Of a stretch of DNA of 64,000 bases, positions 44,985 to 53,028 are shown in pieces (within the stretch, counting starts at the first letter, position 1; every line of letters starts with the position of its first letter). The stretch covers positions 1 to 64,000 of the forward strand of contig NZ_SLUL01000007.1 of NCBI RefSeq assembly GCF_004341205.1. Reading direction: 5' to 3'. The translations under genes and the position numbers were made by a program. The notes under the pieces are model-generated. The model did not search any database and was not told the DNA's origin. It saw only the letters and a program-made list of their open reading frames with translations. Source of the DNA: Thermolongibacillus altinsuensis. Lineage in GTDB: Bacteria; Bacillota; Bacilli; Bacillales; Anoxybacillaceae.

Positions 44985-45175
44985 CTGCGCGGCTCTTTCA
45001 TGTAGTAATAAATGACGTCTCCTCCTCGCTGCGCAACGCCACGAAAATGTTTGAAATCTTCTCGGTTTACAAGAACGTTACGAAAAGTTAAAAAATCTTC
45101 TTTTTTCACGAGGAGTTCATGAATTTCACCATCACGCAATTGATTTAACAACTCTGTTGCTTCCTTTTCATTCAT
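44981..45175 (-). CDS. Uncharacterised 64-residue protein
   Basis: A charged soluble protein: NEKEATELLNQLRDGEIHEL, then VKKEDFLTFRNVLVNREDFK, HFRGVAQRGGDVIYYYMKEP. Strong ribosome site GGAGGGG seven bases before the ATG. The sequence looks familiar from small Bacillus proteins but I cannot name a function. It converges on and overlaps the sigma factor gene by four bases, so antisense effects are possible. Confidence 0.72.
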   Translation of the reverse strand: MNEKEATELLNQLRDGEIHELLVKKEDFLTFRNVLVNREDFKHFRGVAQRGGDVIYYYMKEPRS

Positions 45176-45258
45176 GATTTTTCCCCTCCTATTTTTGTTT
45201 TATCGCCTTGCCTGCTCGTTTGTCAATCATGGTCAAACACCTAATTTTGTTGCATTTA

Positions 45259-45287
45259 CACACCTTCTAAAACAATAGGCATACAAT
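45259..45287 (+). promoter_or_regulatory. SigK/SigE-like sporulation promoter
   Basis: CATACAAT (45280-45287) is a perfect mother-cell type -10, with ACAC 16 bases upstream fitting the short SigK -35. It is about 42 bases before the coat-like gene. The match is by recalled consensus. Confidence 0.6.
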
Positions 45288-45328
45288 GATGATGGGTATC
45301 ATCCTAAAACAAAGAAAGGAAGATGGAC

Positions 45329-45697
45329 ATGAATCAATGGAATCCATATACAACAGAAGAAAATAGTTATGAGGATTACGAATGGCGAGATGACAATCTA
45401 CAACCTCCGATGAATATAATGCCTGCTGCCGTTCCCACGATGCCCCAACCAACGACGATGGCAACCATGATGCCAATGCCAACAGGACCAATGGATTGTG
45501 GTTGTTCGCCGATGCCAATGCCAACAGGACCAATGGATTGTGGTTGTTCGCCGATGCCATTTCCAATGACAATGGCTCCAGGTATGCCATACGGAACCAT
45601 GCCATATGGAGCAATGCCACACGGAGCAATGCCATACGGGGCAATGCCATATGGAACGATGCCGATGATGCCTTCTCCTTACTGGCCATATCGCTAA
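45329..45697 (+). CDS. Pro/Met-rich repeat protein, probable spore coat component
   Basis: 122 residues. An acidic, aromatic start (MNQWNPYTTEENSYEDYEWR) is followed by low-complexity repeats: two exact copies of a 14-residue unit PMPTGPMDCGCSPM (encoded at 45473-45556), then short PYGAM/PYGTM/PHGAM repeats and an ending PSPYWPYR. Such Pro/Met/Gly/Tyr repeats with paired cysteines suit a cross-linked coat or crust protein. A sporulation-type promoter lies upstream. The ATG at 45329 fits the ribosome site AAAGGAAG better than the one two codons earlier. Confidence 0.7.
   Translation: MNQWNPYTTEENSYEDYEWRDDNLQPPMNIMPAAVPTMPQPTTMATMMPMPTGPMDCGCSPMPMPTGPMDCGCSPMPFPMTMAPGMPYGTMPYGAMPHGAMPYGAMPYGTMPMMPSPYWPYR
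45473..45556 (+). repeat. Exact tandem duplication of 42 bp in the coat-like gene
   Basis: 45473-45514 and 45515-45556 are identical, encoding PMPTGPMDCGCSPM twice. Identity at every base, including third positions, implies a recent or gene-converted duplication. Confidence 0.97.
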
Positions 45698-45786
45698 AGT
45701 GAGAAAATAATTGAAAATTCCCTTTACGAATCAGGAAAAATAAAGCAAAATAAGAAAAAGAAACTTAAAAGTAAAGGAGATTTTCA

Positions 45787-45963
45787 ATGAAAAAAGCACA
45801 AATCGGCGACATTATTGAATTTAAAAATGGATTGCGCGGGATCGTTGAAAAAGTGAATGAAAATTCGGTGATTGTGGACTTAACGTACATGGAAAATTAT
45901 AAAGAACTCGACTTACAAGAGCGAACCGTCGTCAATCACAAAAATTACAAAATCGTCGAGTAA
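45787..45963 (+). CDS. ykvS: DUF2187 (KOW-like) protein YkvS
   Basis: 58 residues: MKKAQIGDIIEFKNGLRGIV then EKVNENSVIVDLTYMENYKE, matching B. subtilis YkvS as recalled. The fold should be a small SH3/KOW-like barrel. Function unknown. AAAGGAG precedes the ATG. It is followed at once by a bidirectional terminator. Confidence 0.88.
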   Translation: MKKAQIGDIIEFKNGLRGIVEKVNENSVIVDLTYMENYKELDLQERTVVNHKNYKIVE

Positions 45964-45965
45964 AT

Positions 45966-46002
45966 GAACAGGGCTGTCTTATCGTTGATGAGACAGCCCT
46001 TT
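45966..46002. terminator. Bidirectional terminator after ykvS
   Basis: The stem GGGCTGTCTTATC/GATGAGACAGCCC is followed by TTTTT on the plus strand and lies between convergent genes. Confidence 0.9.
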
Positions 46003-46668
46003 TTCCTTTTTCAATTGCTCTCTAATTTCATTGCACTCATAAATGTGTACACCTTGTTGATCCGAAAGAGCCGCATTGTACATCGCCTGTGCGACTTCTT
46101 TTGCTTCAATCGGTTTATATTTTTCTAGCTTTCCAACCATCGCAAACGAAAGACCGTTACACAACCATTCCGCTGTTTTTTCGCCCAACCGAAACTCGTT
46201 TCGCTCTCCTAAAAGCAAAGAAGGGCGGAAAATGTGTAACGATTTAATCGTTAAACGTTGCAATGCTTCTTCTGTTTCTCCTTTTACGCGATTGTAAAAA
46301 AACATGGACTCAGGATCTGCCCCGACAGCCGAAACAAATAAAAAGCTTTTTACGTGGCATTTCTCCGCTAATGTTGCTGCCCGAAGCGTATACTCATAAT
46401 CTACTTTAATAAATTGTTGTTTGGTTTTCGCTTTTTTCATCGTTGTTCCTAAACAGCTAAACACATCATCTACATGAAAGTAATCTTCATACTTTTCGAT
46501 CTGTTCAAAATCAATAATCATTTGCTGCAATTTTTCATGATTATACATTAAAGGACGACGTACAAATGCTGTCACTCGTTCATAATGCTCTGAACGAAGC
46601 AATAGCTGTAGAAGTTCGCCCCCTACTAGCCCGCTCGCCCCTATTAAAAGAGCGGTTCTCTTTTTCAA
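45979..46668 (-). CDS. NAD(P)H-binding atypical SDR (TIP30/HTATIP2-like)
   Basis: About 229 residues: Rossmann start LLIGASGLVGGELLQLLL, then VFSCLGTTMKKAKTKQQFIK, VSAVGADPESMFFYNRVKGE (Tyr-x-x-x-Lys) and FRPSLLLGERNEFR. This is the TIP30/YraR-type atypical SDR group, predicted to bind NADPH; substrates are unknown. The probable start is a TTG seven bases after GGGGGG; an earlier TTG lies in front of that ribosome site. Confidence 0.85.
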   Translation of the reverse strand: MKKRTALLIGASGLVGGELLQLLLRSEHYERVTAFVRRPLMYNHEKLQQMIIDFEQIEKYEDYFHVDDVFSCLGTTMKKAKTKQQFIKVDYEYTLRAATLAEKCHVKSFLFVSAVGADPESMFFYNRVKGETEEALQRLTIKSLHIFRPSLLLGERNEFRLGEKTAEWLCNGLSFAMVGKLEKYKPIEAKEVAQAMYNAALSDQQGVHIYECNEIREQLKKEKGLSHQR

Positions 46669-46759
46669 AATTAGACCCCCCAAACAAAATAGGCTTATAA
46701 CAATTGGTCATTATATACTCGTTTACGCAAAAAAACTACTCCATATTTATGAATTTTTT

Positions 46760-46797
46760 AAGGCTGCCTCGCTTTTTGCTTGAGGCAGCCTTTTTTT
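46760..46797. terminator. Hairpin at the queF end
   Basis: The stem AAGGCTGCCTC/GAGGCAGCCTT abuts the queF stop. The long T-run is on the plus strand; on the minus strand the tail is TTAAAAAATTC, so it may be weak for queF. Confidence 0.65.
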
Positions 46798-47293
46798 AAC
46801 GATTATCTACTTTTTCAGGATATAAATCATGATTCATGAGACGATATTCAGCCATTTTCTCGTATTTCGTGCCCGGACGTCCCCAGTTGCAGTACGGATC
46901 AATCGAAATTCCGCCGCGCGGCGTAAATTTTCCCCACACTTCAATATAGCGCGGATTCATCACGCGAATTAAATCATTCATAATGATGTTGACGCAATCT
47001 TCATGGAAGTCGCCATGATTGCGAAAACTAAATAAATAGAGCTTTAACGATTTGCTTTCCACGCATTTTTTGTCCGGAATATAGCTAATATAAATCGTCG
47101 CAAAATCCGGCTGCCCTGTTTTCGGACACAGGCTCGTAAATTCAGGACAGTTAAACTTCACAAAGTAATCACGATCTGGATGTTTGTTGTCAAATACTTC
47201 GAGAATATCCGGATTATATTCAAAAACGTATTTCGTTCCTTGGTTGCCAAGAAGCGTACAACCTTTTAGTTCCTCATCTTTTCTTCCAACCAT
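46796..47293 (-). CDS. queF: NADPH-dependent preQ0 reductase QueF
   Basis: 165 residues, the short (type I) QueF. It reduces the nitrile of preQ0 to the amine preQ1 in queuosine synthesis. Catalytic Cys is in [13 protein letters not shown] and the Asp/His/Glu region in [26 protein letters not shown] binds NADPH. Last gene of queC-D-E-F, 17 bases after queE, ribosome site GGAAGTGG. Confidence 0.96.
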   Translation of the reverse strand: MVGRKDEELKGCTLLGNQGTKYVFEYNPDILEVFDNKHPDRDYFVKFNCPEFTSLCPKTGQPDFATIYISYIPDKKCVESKSLKLYLFSFRNHGDFHEDCVNIIMNDLIRVMNPRYIEVWGKFTPRGGISIDPYCNWGRPGTKYEKMAEYRLMNHDLYPEKVDNR

Positions 47294-47310
47294 TTTTCCA
47301 CTTCCTTTCT

Positions 47311-48039
47311 TTATACTCCTCGTTTATTTCCCCACAATAACGTATGAAGCTGCGGAAGCACACGAACATCGTTCATGTCTTTCGATTGCACTGTTTTTTC
47401 AACCAACCAGTTCAATTTGTCAAGCAACGCTGTCCGTAACATTGACTCATCGTTTGAAGAAATCGCATCATTGCCGACTTGCAAATAAAACGGAATATGG
47501 GGATATCGTTTATGCACCATTTCGGCATACGAAAAATCTGCATCATCAAAGACAACCACTTTTAAACTGACGCCTTGTTTTTCTTTTTTCGTTAAGCGAA
47601 AAATGATGTCATCTAACACGTGAAAATCTGTCTTCATTCCCGAACTTGGAGGCTTTGGTGAAATCGTCAAGTCATCAATCTCATAAAACCATTCTTGCCA
47701 GCGGCTTCCTTGCGTTTCAAGGGCAACGCGAATGCCGTTTTGTTTTAAAAGGCTAACGAGCTCTCCCAACGCTTGAATAAGCGCAGGATTCCCGCCAGAA
47801 ATCGTTACATGATTAAAACGATCTCCACCTAATTGTTGAAGCTCCCGCCAAATATTGAGCGCGGTTAATTGCCTGATTTCTTTTTTCGCGGATCCATCCC
47901 ATGTGAAGGCAGAATCGCACCAACGGCATGAATAATCGCATCCTGCCGTACGAACAAACATTGTTTTTTGACCAATCAACATCCCCTCACCTTGGATGGT
48001 CGGACCAAATATTTCGATAACAGGAATTTTTTTCATCAT
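47311..48039 (-). CDS. queE: 7-carboxy-7-deazaguanine synthase QueE
   Basis: About 242 residues, a small radical-SAM enzyme that contracts carboxytetrahydropterin to 7-carboxy-7-deazaguanine. The cluster motif [14 protein letters not shown] has the normal C-x3-C-x2-C spacing, and TISGGNPAL is the SAM GGE-like motif. The ATG overlaps the queD stop (ATGA), with GGGAG upstream; an in-frame ATG four codons earlier lies inside queD. Confidence 0.95.
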   Translation of the reverse strand: MMKKIPVIEIFGPTIQGEGMLIGQKTMFVRTAGCDYSCRWCDSAFTWDGSAKKEIRQLTALNIWRELQQLGGDRFNHVTISGGNPALIQALGELVSLLKQNGIRVALETQGSRWQEWFYEIDDLTISPKPPSSGMKTDFHVLDDIIFRLTKKEKQGVSLKVVVFDDADFSYAEMVHKRYPHIPFYLQVGNDAISSNDESMLRTALLDKLNWLVEKTVQSKDMNDVRVLPQLHTLLWGNKRGV

Positions 48040-48473
48040 TTTTTCTCCCATTTTGGTCGATATACAGCATAGCTTGTTGGTGTTTCACGAACGAATACTT
48101 GTAAGCATTTCGGACGATTCGGCAACGTGTCAAGATGTTCTTGAACGATCTCACATACTTTTCGAGCAATAGATTCAGCCGTTGGAAAATCATAGCTATT
48201 TTTTTCGTTAAATAATTCACCATGATCATTGATTAATGTGTGATCAAAACGGTCATGAATAAGGCGTTTTAACTGTTGGAAGTTGACTAAAAATCCTGTT
48301 TCATCTAATTCGTCTCCGGCAACTGTAATATTGATAATATACGTATGTCCATGAAGGTGCGCACATTTTCCAGCTGCTTCATGCGGAATAAAGTGTGCGG
48401 CCGCAAGCGACATGTCTTTATTTATTTCATATTGAAACGAATGGGCGACCTGTGGGTATATTTGATGAATCAT
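48036..48473 (-). CDS. queD: 6-carboxytetrahydropterin synthase QueD
   Basis: 145 residues, tunnelling fold. Zn-binding histidines are in [18 protein letters not shown], which also holds the catalytic cysteine; the late Glu lies in [13 protein letters not shown]. It converts dihydroneopterin triphosphate to 6-carboxytetrahydropterin, the first dedicated step after FolE. Overlaps queC by four bases. Confidence 0.95.
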   Translation of the reverse strand: MIHQIYPQVAHSFQYEINKDMSLAAAHFIPHEAAGKCAHLHGHTYIINITVAGDELDETGFLVNFQQLKRLIHDRFDHTLINDHGELFNEKNSYDFPTAESIARKVCEIVQEHLDTLPNRPKCLQVFVRETPTSYAVYRPKWEKK

Positions 48474-49135
48474 TTCTTTTCCACTCCTTCTTTTTCAGCT
48501 AAATATTGTTCAAGACCTCGTCTTCTTAAATGGCAAGCCGGGCATTCTCCACATCCATCCGCAATGATGCCGTTGTAACATGTAAGCGTTTTTTCGCGTA
48601 TAAACGAAAATGCGCCAAGTTCATCCGCTAATTTCCATGTTTCTGCTTTATTCAACCACATTAACGGTGTATGGATGACAAATTGATAATCCATCGCCAA
48701 ATTTAACGTAACATTTAACGACTTAATAAAAATATCGCGACAATCTGGATAGCCGCTAAAATCGGTTTCACACACGCCTGTTACAAGATGGCGAGCACCA
48801 CGCTGTTTGGCAAAGACAGCCGCAAACGATAAAAACAACAAATTGCGTCCATCAACAAACGTGGACGGCAATTCTCCTTCTTTATGTTCAATCGCAATAT
48901 CTTTCCGCGTCAATGCATTCGGAGCTAACTGATTTAATAACGATAAATCAAGAATCGTATGGTTGATGTTTAACTCCCGAGCAATCGAAGAAGCTACTTC
49001 AATTTCCAGCTTATGACGCTGATTGTAATTAAAAGTAACCGCTTCGACTTCAGCGAAATGCTTTAATGCCCAAAATAAACAAGTTGTGCTGTCTTGGCCA
49101 CCGCTAAAAACAACGACGGCTTTTTCATTTTTCAT
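48470..49135 (-). CDS. queC: 7-cyano-7-deazaguanine synthase QueC
   Basis: 221 residues. The PP-loop [15 protein letters not shown] activates with ATP; the C-terminal four-cysteine zinc site is [20 protein letters not shown]. It converts 7-carboxy-7-deazaguanine to preQ0 using ammonia. First gene of the operon, directly downstream of a preQ1 riboswitch, so the pathway is shut off by its product. Confidence 0.96.
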   Translation of the reverse strand: MKNEKAVVVFSGGQDSTTCLFWALKHFAEVEAVTFNYNQRHKLEIEVASSIARELNINHTILDLSLLNQLAPNALTRKDIAIEHKEGELPSTFVDGRNLLFLSFAAVFAKQRGARHLVTGVCETDFSGYPDCRDIFIKSLNVTLNLAMDYQFVIHTPLMWLNKAETWKLADELGAFSFIREKTLTCYNGIIADGCGECPACHLRRRGLEQYLAEKEGVEKK

Positions 49136-49183
49136 CGCTCTCTATCTCCTTTCATGATTTTAAAGAAGAAAAGAGCGTTCTAA

Positions 49184-49254
49184 AACAAAAAAACTATACC
49201 CTCTAAGGATATAGTTTTCCCTAGTTTTTTATAGAGGGTTGTTCTAGAACCTCT
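49184..49254 (-). promoter_or_regulatory. preQ1-I riboswitch with intrinsic terminator controlling queCDEF
   Basis: On the minus strand 49254-49221 reads AGAGGTTCTAGAACAACCCT then CTATAAAAAACTAG: the P1 stem AGAGG/CCTCT, loop and A-rich tail match the class I preQ1 aptamer. It is followed by a terminator, AAACTATATCC/GGGTATAGTTT then TTTTTTG (49218-49184). Bound preQ1 docks the A-rich tail and should favour termination before queC. Confidence 0.94.
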
Positions 49255-49345
49255 CCCACGTCAAAGACGTGGAATTCTTCTTCAATTGTCCGTTTGATAA
49301 TATATCATAAAATATTTATTTATACTATAAAAAAATTATGCTTTA

Positions 49346-49379
49346 TTTGTGAACAATTTTCATTTGTGAACAATTTTCA
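49346..49379 (+). repeat. Exact 17-bp tandem repeat in the phoU promoter region
   Basis: TTTGTGAACAATTTTCA occurs twice head to tail (49346-49362 and 49363-49379), immediately before TATAAT (49383-49388). Each unit contains TTGTGAACAA, whose TTGT/ACAA arms are inverted, so it may be a doubled operator. No clear -35 lies at the expected place, suggesting activator dependence. Confidence 0.9.
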
Positions 49380-49421
49380 GGATATAATAACTAAAAATAA
49401 CGTAAAGTCAGGTGGTCTAAC

Positions 49422-50081
49422 ATGACGAAACGGTCAACGTTTGATGCAGCATTGCAGGAATTGAAAGAAAAACTGATGGCGATGGTCTCCGTCTCTCAGA
49501 AGGCGTTAAACGATGCGATAGACGCATTAAAAAAACAAGACCTTGAAAAAGCGGACCAAATTATTGAAAATGATAAACACATTAATGAAATGGAAAGAGA
49601 CATTAATGAGTTAGCCATTATAACCATTTTAAAGCAACAGCCTGTCGCTTCCGACTTACGCCGACTCATTGTTGCGCTCAAAATTTCTTCTGATGTTGAA
49701 CGAATTGGTGACATCGCTGTCAACATTGCGAAATCCGTAAAATTTATCGGCACGGAACCGCATGTTAAACCGATTGTTCACATCCCGGAAATGGCAGCGG
49801 TCGTCAATGAAATGTTAAACAATTCCCTTCACGCTTTCCATAACGACGATATCGAAGAAGCGAAACGCATCGCCCAAACAGATGATCGCGTCGATGAACT
49901 GCAAGGTCAAATTATTCAAGAACTCGTCACGCTTATGGGAGAAAAGCCAGAATATACAAATCAAATTACACAATTGTCTTTCATTACACGCAACCTCGAA
50001 CGCGCAGGCGACCATATTACAAACATTGCTGAAAATATTTTATATAGCGTAAAAGGGGTGCGAGTCGATTTAAATTATTAA
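49422..50081 (+). CDS. phoU: Phosphate transport regulator PhoU
   Basis: 219 residues in two repeated three-helix PhoU domains (about 10-100 and 115-210). The metal-binding EXXXD-type motifs are seen in each half (ALKISSDVERIGDIAVNIAK and ITRNLERAGDHITNIAEN). PhoU links Pst-type phosphate uptake to PhoR signalling. No pst genes adjoin it here, unlike many genomes. Ribosome site AGGTGG. It ends in a clear terminator. Confidence 0.93.
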   Translation: MTKRSTFDAALQELKEKLMAMVSVSQKALNDAIDALKKQDLEKADQIIENDKHINEMERDINELAIITILKQQPVASDLRRLIVALKISSDVERIGDIAVNIAKSVKFIGTEPHVKPIVHIPEMAAVVNEMLNNSLHAFHNDDIEEAKRIAQTDDRVDELQGQIIQELVTLMGEKPEYTNQITQLSFITRNLERAGDHITNIAENILYSVKGVRVDLNY

Positions 50082-50108
50082 AAAGCTGACGCAATGACGT
50101 CAGCTTTT
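50081..50108 (+). terminator. Terminator of phoU
   Basis: The stem AAAAGCTGACG/CGTCAGCTTTT starts at the phoU stop codon. It also contains the stop of the converging ferritin-like pseudogene. Confidence 0.9.
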
Positions 50109-50584
50109 CGCTTGCCCAAACAGCAAAATAGCAAATCGAAGCGCATGTTCCATTTCATCGGTCATCGCCCGAAAAAACACATCACGAACGTTCTCATCCT
50201 TCATATATATGATAAGCTTAATTTTCCGACATAAACAAGCTTTTCTGCCACTTCCCCGAACGAAAACGCCATCAGACAAATGAATTTGTCTGCCACGCGT
50301 TTTACGTTCGGGATCGGCATGCTAGAAGCATGCCGGTCGGCAAGATTTTTCTTGCCGCCTATGGCAGAAAAGCGGCCTTCTATTCATGATGAGATATGTC
50401 GGAAACTCAACTTGAATCTATTAGATCAATAAACATTTCGATCATCCTCGCATGCTTCCCATTCATCTTCACGCTCCAACTTCAATCCTTCGGCAAACGA
50501 CGAAAACACTTTTTTCTGATAAGCCGGCTGCTTCCCGAATAAAGAGACATATAATCGGTAAACTCCTTCTATCTTCGTTCCATC
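50100..50584 (-). pseudogene. Ferritin-like (rubrerythrin-type) gene interrupted by the repeat element
   Basis: Two coding pieces in the same direction flank repeat copy B. The upstream piece (50584-50426) reads without stops from a TAA to a TGA: EGVYRLYVSLFGKQPAYQKK, then a helix GLKLEREDEWEACEDDRNVY. The downstream piece (50204-50100) reads MKDENVRDVFFRAMTDEMEH then ALRFAILLFGQAKS and stops. Together they form the last two helices of a ferritin-like four-helix protein, with EDE and DEMEH as expected metal ligands. The 5-prime end is also missing (stop codon, no start). A one-base loss next to the insertion would explain the TGA. No function can remain. Confidence 0.75.
50204..50418 (-). repeat. 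Nested-palindrome dispersed element, copy B (full length)
   Basis: Inverse orientation to copy A and nearly identical over 215 bp, with the same outer arms, the GCTTTTCTGCCA/TGGCAGAAAAGC pair and three internal hairpins. Differences include the two loop inversions described under findings. It splits the ferritin-like coding sequence. Flanks on the element strand are TCTAATA at the left and TATATGAAGG at the right; a TA or TATA target is plausible but a clean duplication is not seen. Confidence 0.9.
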
Positions 50585-50606
50585 TTATGCACAAAGGAGA
50601 AGATCA

Positions 50607-50792
50607 GTGTATATAGCTATTCTCTCCCTTCTTCTTTCGCTAATTCTTCAAACGATTTCACTTTTCCATGCGGGTTTTGCGACTGTTTTCGCACTTTCCA
50701 CTGGCGTTCTTTTTGTCGTTTCGACTGTGTCAAATGGATCACCTCCCTCTCTCTTTATCATTTCGTTCCTTCTTCTTTTTATGTCTTTTTAA
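50607..50792 (+). CDS. Small membrane protein
   Basis: 61 residues beginning at a GTG seven bases after AAAGGAG. Two hydrophobic segments: residues 2-35 (IAILSLLLSLILQTISLFHA onward) and 45-61 (PPSLFIISFLLLFMSF), separated by a polar turn STVSNGS. No family recognised. The strong ribosome site supports it; the promoter may lie in the upstream decayed region. A chemoreceptor gene follows after 52 bases. Confidence 0.6.
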   Translation: MYIAILSLLLSLILQTISLFHAGFATVFALSTGVLFVVSTVSNGSPPSLFIISFLLLFMSF

Positions 50793-50844
50793 TAGTTTGA
50801 AAATTGTGTATATTATTAGGTAAGGGGAAAAGGGGGAGAAAAAA

Positions 50845-52470
50845 TTGGAAAATTTATTAAAGAAAAAAACAGCACAAAAAGCGTTGCACAAAGTTCAGCG
50901 AGTCGCAGAAGAAATTCAACGAACCATTCGTCCGAACGTTTCCATTTCACAGCAACTTGACACGTTGCGCCGTATTTTAGATCAACGGTTAGAACGTGAC
51001 GAATATTTTCTTATTGTCGATGAATCGGGATGCGCCATCATTCATACAAACCGATTGCGTGAAGGAATCACTTTTGACGATGAGGTAGGAAAAAAAGCCG
51101 CAACAACCACCGCTCCTCTTCTGCAAGTTTACGAACGAAATACAGGAGAGGTTTTAATTGATGCATCGTGTCCATTGCTCACCGACCAAAACGGAAAACG
51201 CTTTAATTTGCGCATGGGAAGGCTTGTTCATCGCCCTTATTTAGAAACATGGTTTAGTTCCATCGCTTTACTTCCGAGCATCACAGTCGCAATCGCTTCG
51301 TTCTTATTAGATTTATCTCTTTTTCATATCTTTCTTTTAACATTGAGCACTTTTTTGGTTAGCTTCGTTTGTTCGTTTTGTTTTTATCGCATCCTTGTTA
51401 CACGTTTACGCAATTGGTACCATGTGACTCGAACCGTTTCATCCGGAAACTTGCATACGGAAGTACGTACCGTTGGTAAACGAAATGAATTTCATCAAAT
51501 TGGTTATGAAATCAATAAAGTCATTCTTGGCATGCGCTCCATTTTAAATGAGTTTGCTAAAGCGACGCACTCTGTTGACCGAGTGAGCAAGGAGCAAAAA
51601 GAAGAATCCAAAAGATTATCGGAAGCATTTGATGAAGTATCCGCCACAATGGAAACATTTCGTGAGGGTGCACAAAAACAAACGACATTTATCCAACAAG
51701 CAAAAATGCGGATCGAAACGATGATGGAGAACATTTTGAGCATTCAGAAGGAAATTGAACGAGTTGTTCAACGAGCACAATCGACCCTTCATTCTGCTCA
51801 AATTGGAAATGAACAAATTCAAAAAACAGAACAACAAATGCGCACCATTCAAAACAAAATTAAAGAAACGTCTCAACTCATCCAAACCGTCGCAAAAGAA
51901 GCCGATCTCGCGATGAAAAAAGTTTCTGCGATTACAGCGATTGCAGAGCAAACAAATATGCTTGCCTTAAATGCATCCATTGAAGCGGCTCGAGCGGGAG
52001 AAGCAGGAAAAGGTTTTGCCGTCGTCGCTACAGAAGTTCGAAAGCTAGCAGAGGATACAAATAGTTTCGCATCTGAAATTTTATCTTCGCTCGGCAAAAC
52101 GCAAAAAGATTTAATAACAGCTGTACAGGCAGTCGATGAAAATGTCGGCGCAATTGAAGCAACGACTTCTTTCCTTTCTGAAACGAGTCAAAGTATTGCT
52201 GAATTCCAAGAAATGTCCAAAGAAATGAATGCACTCATTAGCCATAGCCGTTCTTATGTCGAAAGGGCGACAGCAGAAGGAGAAGATTTACAACAGTTAA
52301 TCGAAGACGTTCACTACATCGCCGAAGATTTTACAAATGTCGTCCACGAAACAGCAACAGGACTAGAGCAACAAGTCTCAGGGGTTCACATGTTAGCGAA
52401 AGAAGCCGCCACTCTTGCAGAAGAAGTCCATCGACTAAAGCAAATATTAAAACGTTTCCAATTCGATTAA
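50845..52470 (+). CDS. Methyl-accepting chemotaxis protein with N-terminal cytosolic sensor and membrane hairpin
   Basis: 541 residues. Residues 1-125 are hydrophilic and have no signal or membrane helix; about 45-120 ([20 protein letters not shown] onward) looks like a single Cache/PAS-type domain. Then two adjacent membrane helices (about 136-156 and 158-180) with a very short outer loop, HAMP (180-235) and a signalling domain with tip [20 protein letters not shown]. The sensor therefore should lie inside the cell, unlike usual chemoreceptors. The TTG start follows GGGGGAG by six bases. Confidence 0.87.
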   Translation: MENLLKKKTAQKALHKVQRVAEEIQRTIRPNVSISQQLDTLRRILDQRLERDEYFLIVDESGCAIIHTNRLREGITFDDEVGKKAATTTAPLLQVYERNTGEVLIDASCPLLTDQNGKRFNLRMGRLVHRPYLETWFSSIALLPSITVAIASFLLDLSLFHIFLLTLSTFLVSFVCSFCFYRILVTRLRNWYHVTRTVSSGNLHTEVRTVGKRNEFHQIGYEINKVILGMRSILNEFAKATHSVDRVSKEQKEESKRLSEAFDEVSATMETFREGAQKQTTFIQQAKMRIETMMENILSIQKEIERVVQRAQSTLHSAQIGNEQIQKTEQQMRTIQNKIKETSQLIQTVAKEADLAMKKVSAITAIAEQTNMLALNASIEAARAGEAGKGFAVVATEVRKLAEDTNSFASEILSSLGKTQKDLITAVQAVDENVGAIEATTSFLSETSQSIAEFQEMSKEMNALISHSRSYVERATAEGEDLQQLIEDVHYIAEDFTNVVHETATGLEQQVSGVHMLAKEAATLAEEVHRLKQILKRFQFD

Positions 52471-52479
52471 AAAACGAAA

Positions 52480-52518
52480 GCGAGCCTATTCATTGAACAT
52501 CGGCTCGCTCATTTTTTA
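52480..52518. terminator. Bidirectional terminator
   Basis: The stem GCGAGCC/GGCTCGC extended by nearby pairing, followed by ATTTTTT, between the chemoreceptor gene and the convergent membrane gene. Confidence 0.75.
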
Positions 52519-52969
52519 ACAATCGATAACGAAAAATATAAAAAACAAGAAAAACAACCGCAATAAAGAAAAGATAAATGAGAGAAACAGCACTTTCAAT
52601 AAACAATGATAAGCTATAAGAAGCGAAAAGAATCATTGGCACTTTCAATTCTTGTTGCTTTCCAAACACCCACCATTCAAATAAACCGAACGCGAATGCG
52701 AGTAAGTAGGAAGCGATGATGAACAAAGGATCGCGAACATTTAAAAAGAAAGTTCCCGCCATCATGACAAAAATGCCGCCTGGGAGCAATAAAAAAGCCT
52801 CTTCCTCGTTTGCTCCTCTTTTAAAAAACAATAAATGAATCATGATTCCAAAAATAAAAAGAAGCAACGGCCACCAATCGGCACGATATACATCAATCAA
52901 ATGGAACGTTTCCAAAGCAAAAAAGATCAACACAGTCACCGAGACTATACCAATCATTCGCTTTGACAC
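52490..52969 (-). CDS. Five-helix membrane protein of unknown function
   Basis: About 159 residues, five predicted membrane helices. The start FFALETFHLIDVYRADWWPL LLFIFG resembles the opening of LiaF/DUF5668-type membrane domains (WPLLLIxxG), but the C-terminal part is different. The C-terminal tail is basic (FRYRLLKNERADVQ). The start is uncertain: GTG at 52969 has GGGGGTGG close by; ATG at 52957 and a GTG at 52993 are alternatives. Confidence 0.7.
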   Translation of the reverse strand: MSKRMIGIVSVTVLIFFALETFHLIDVYRADWWPLLLFIFGIMIHLLFFKRGANEEEAFLLLPGGIFVMMAGTFFLNVRDPLFIIASYLLAFAFGLFEWWVFGKQQELKVPMILFASYSLSLFIESAVSLIYLFFIAVVFLVFYIFRYRLLKNERADVQ

Positions 52970-53028
52970 GACATCCACCCCCAATCCCCTCACGCTCTAT
53001 ATTTACAATTTACTACATCAAAACCGTC

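Noticed and set aside
45473-45556. CRISPR-like array
   Set aside because: Only two direct copies without spacers, within a coding sequence.
45267-45689. Long reading frame on the minus strand opposite the coat-like gene
   Set aside because: It is the mirror of a low-complexity repeat; it has no ribosome site and consists of repeated Ala/Leu/Met runs, while the plus frame has a ribosome site and a promoter.
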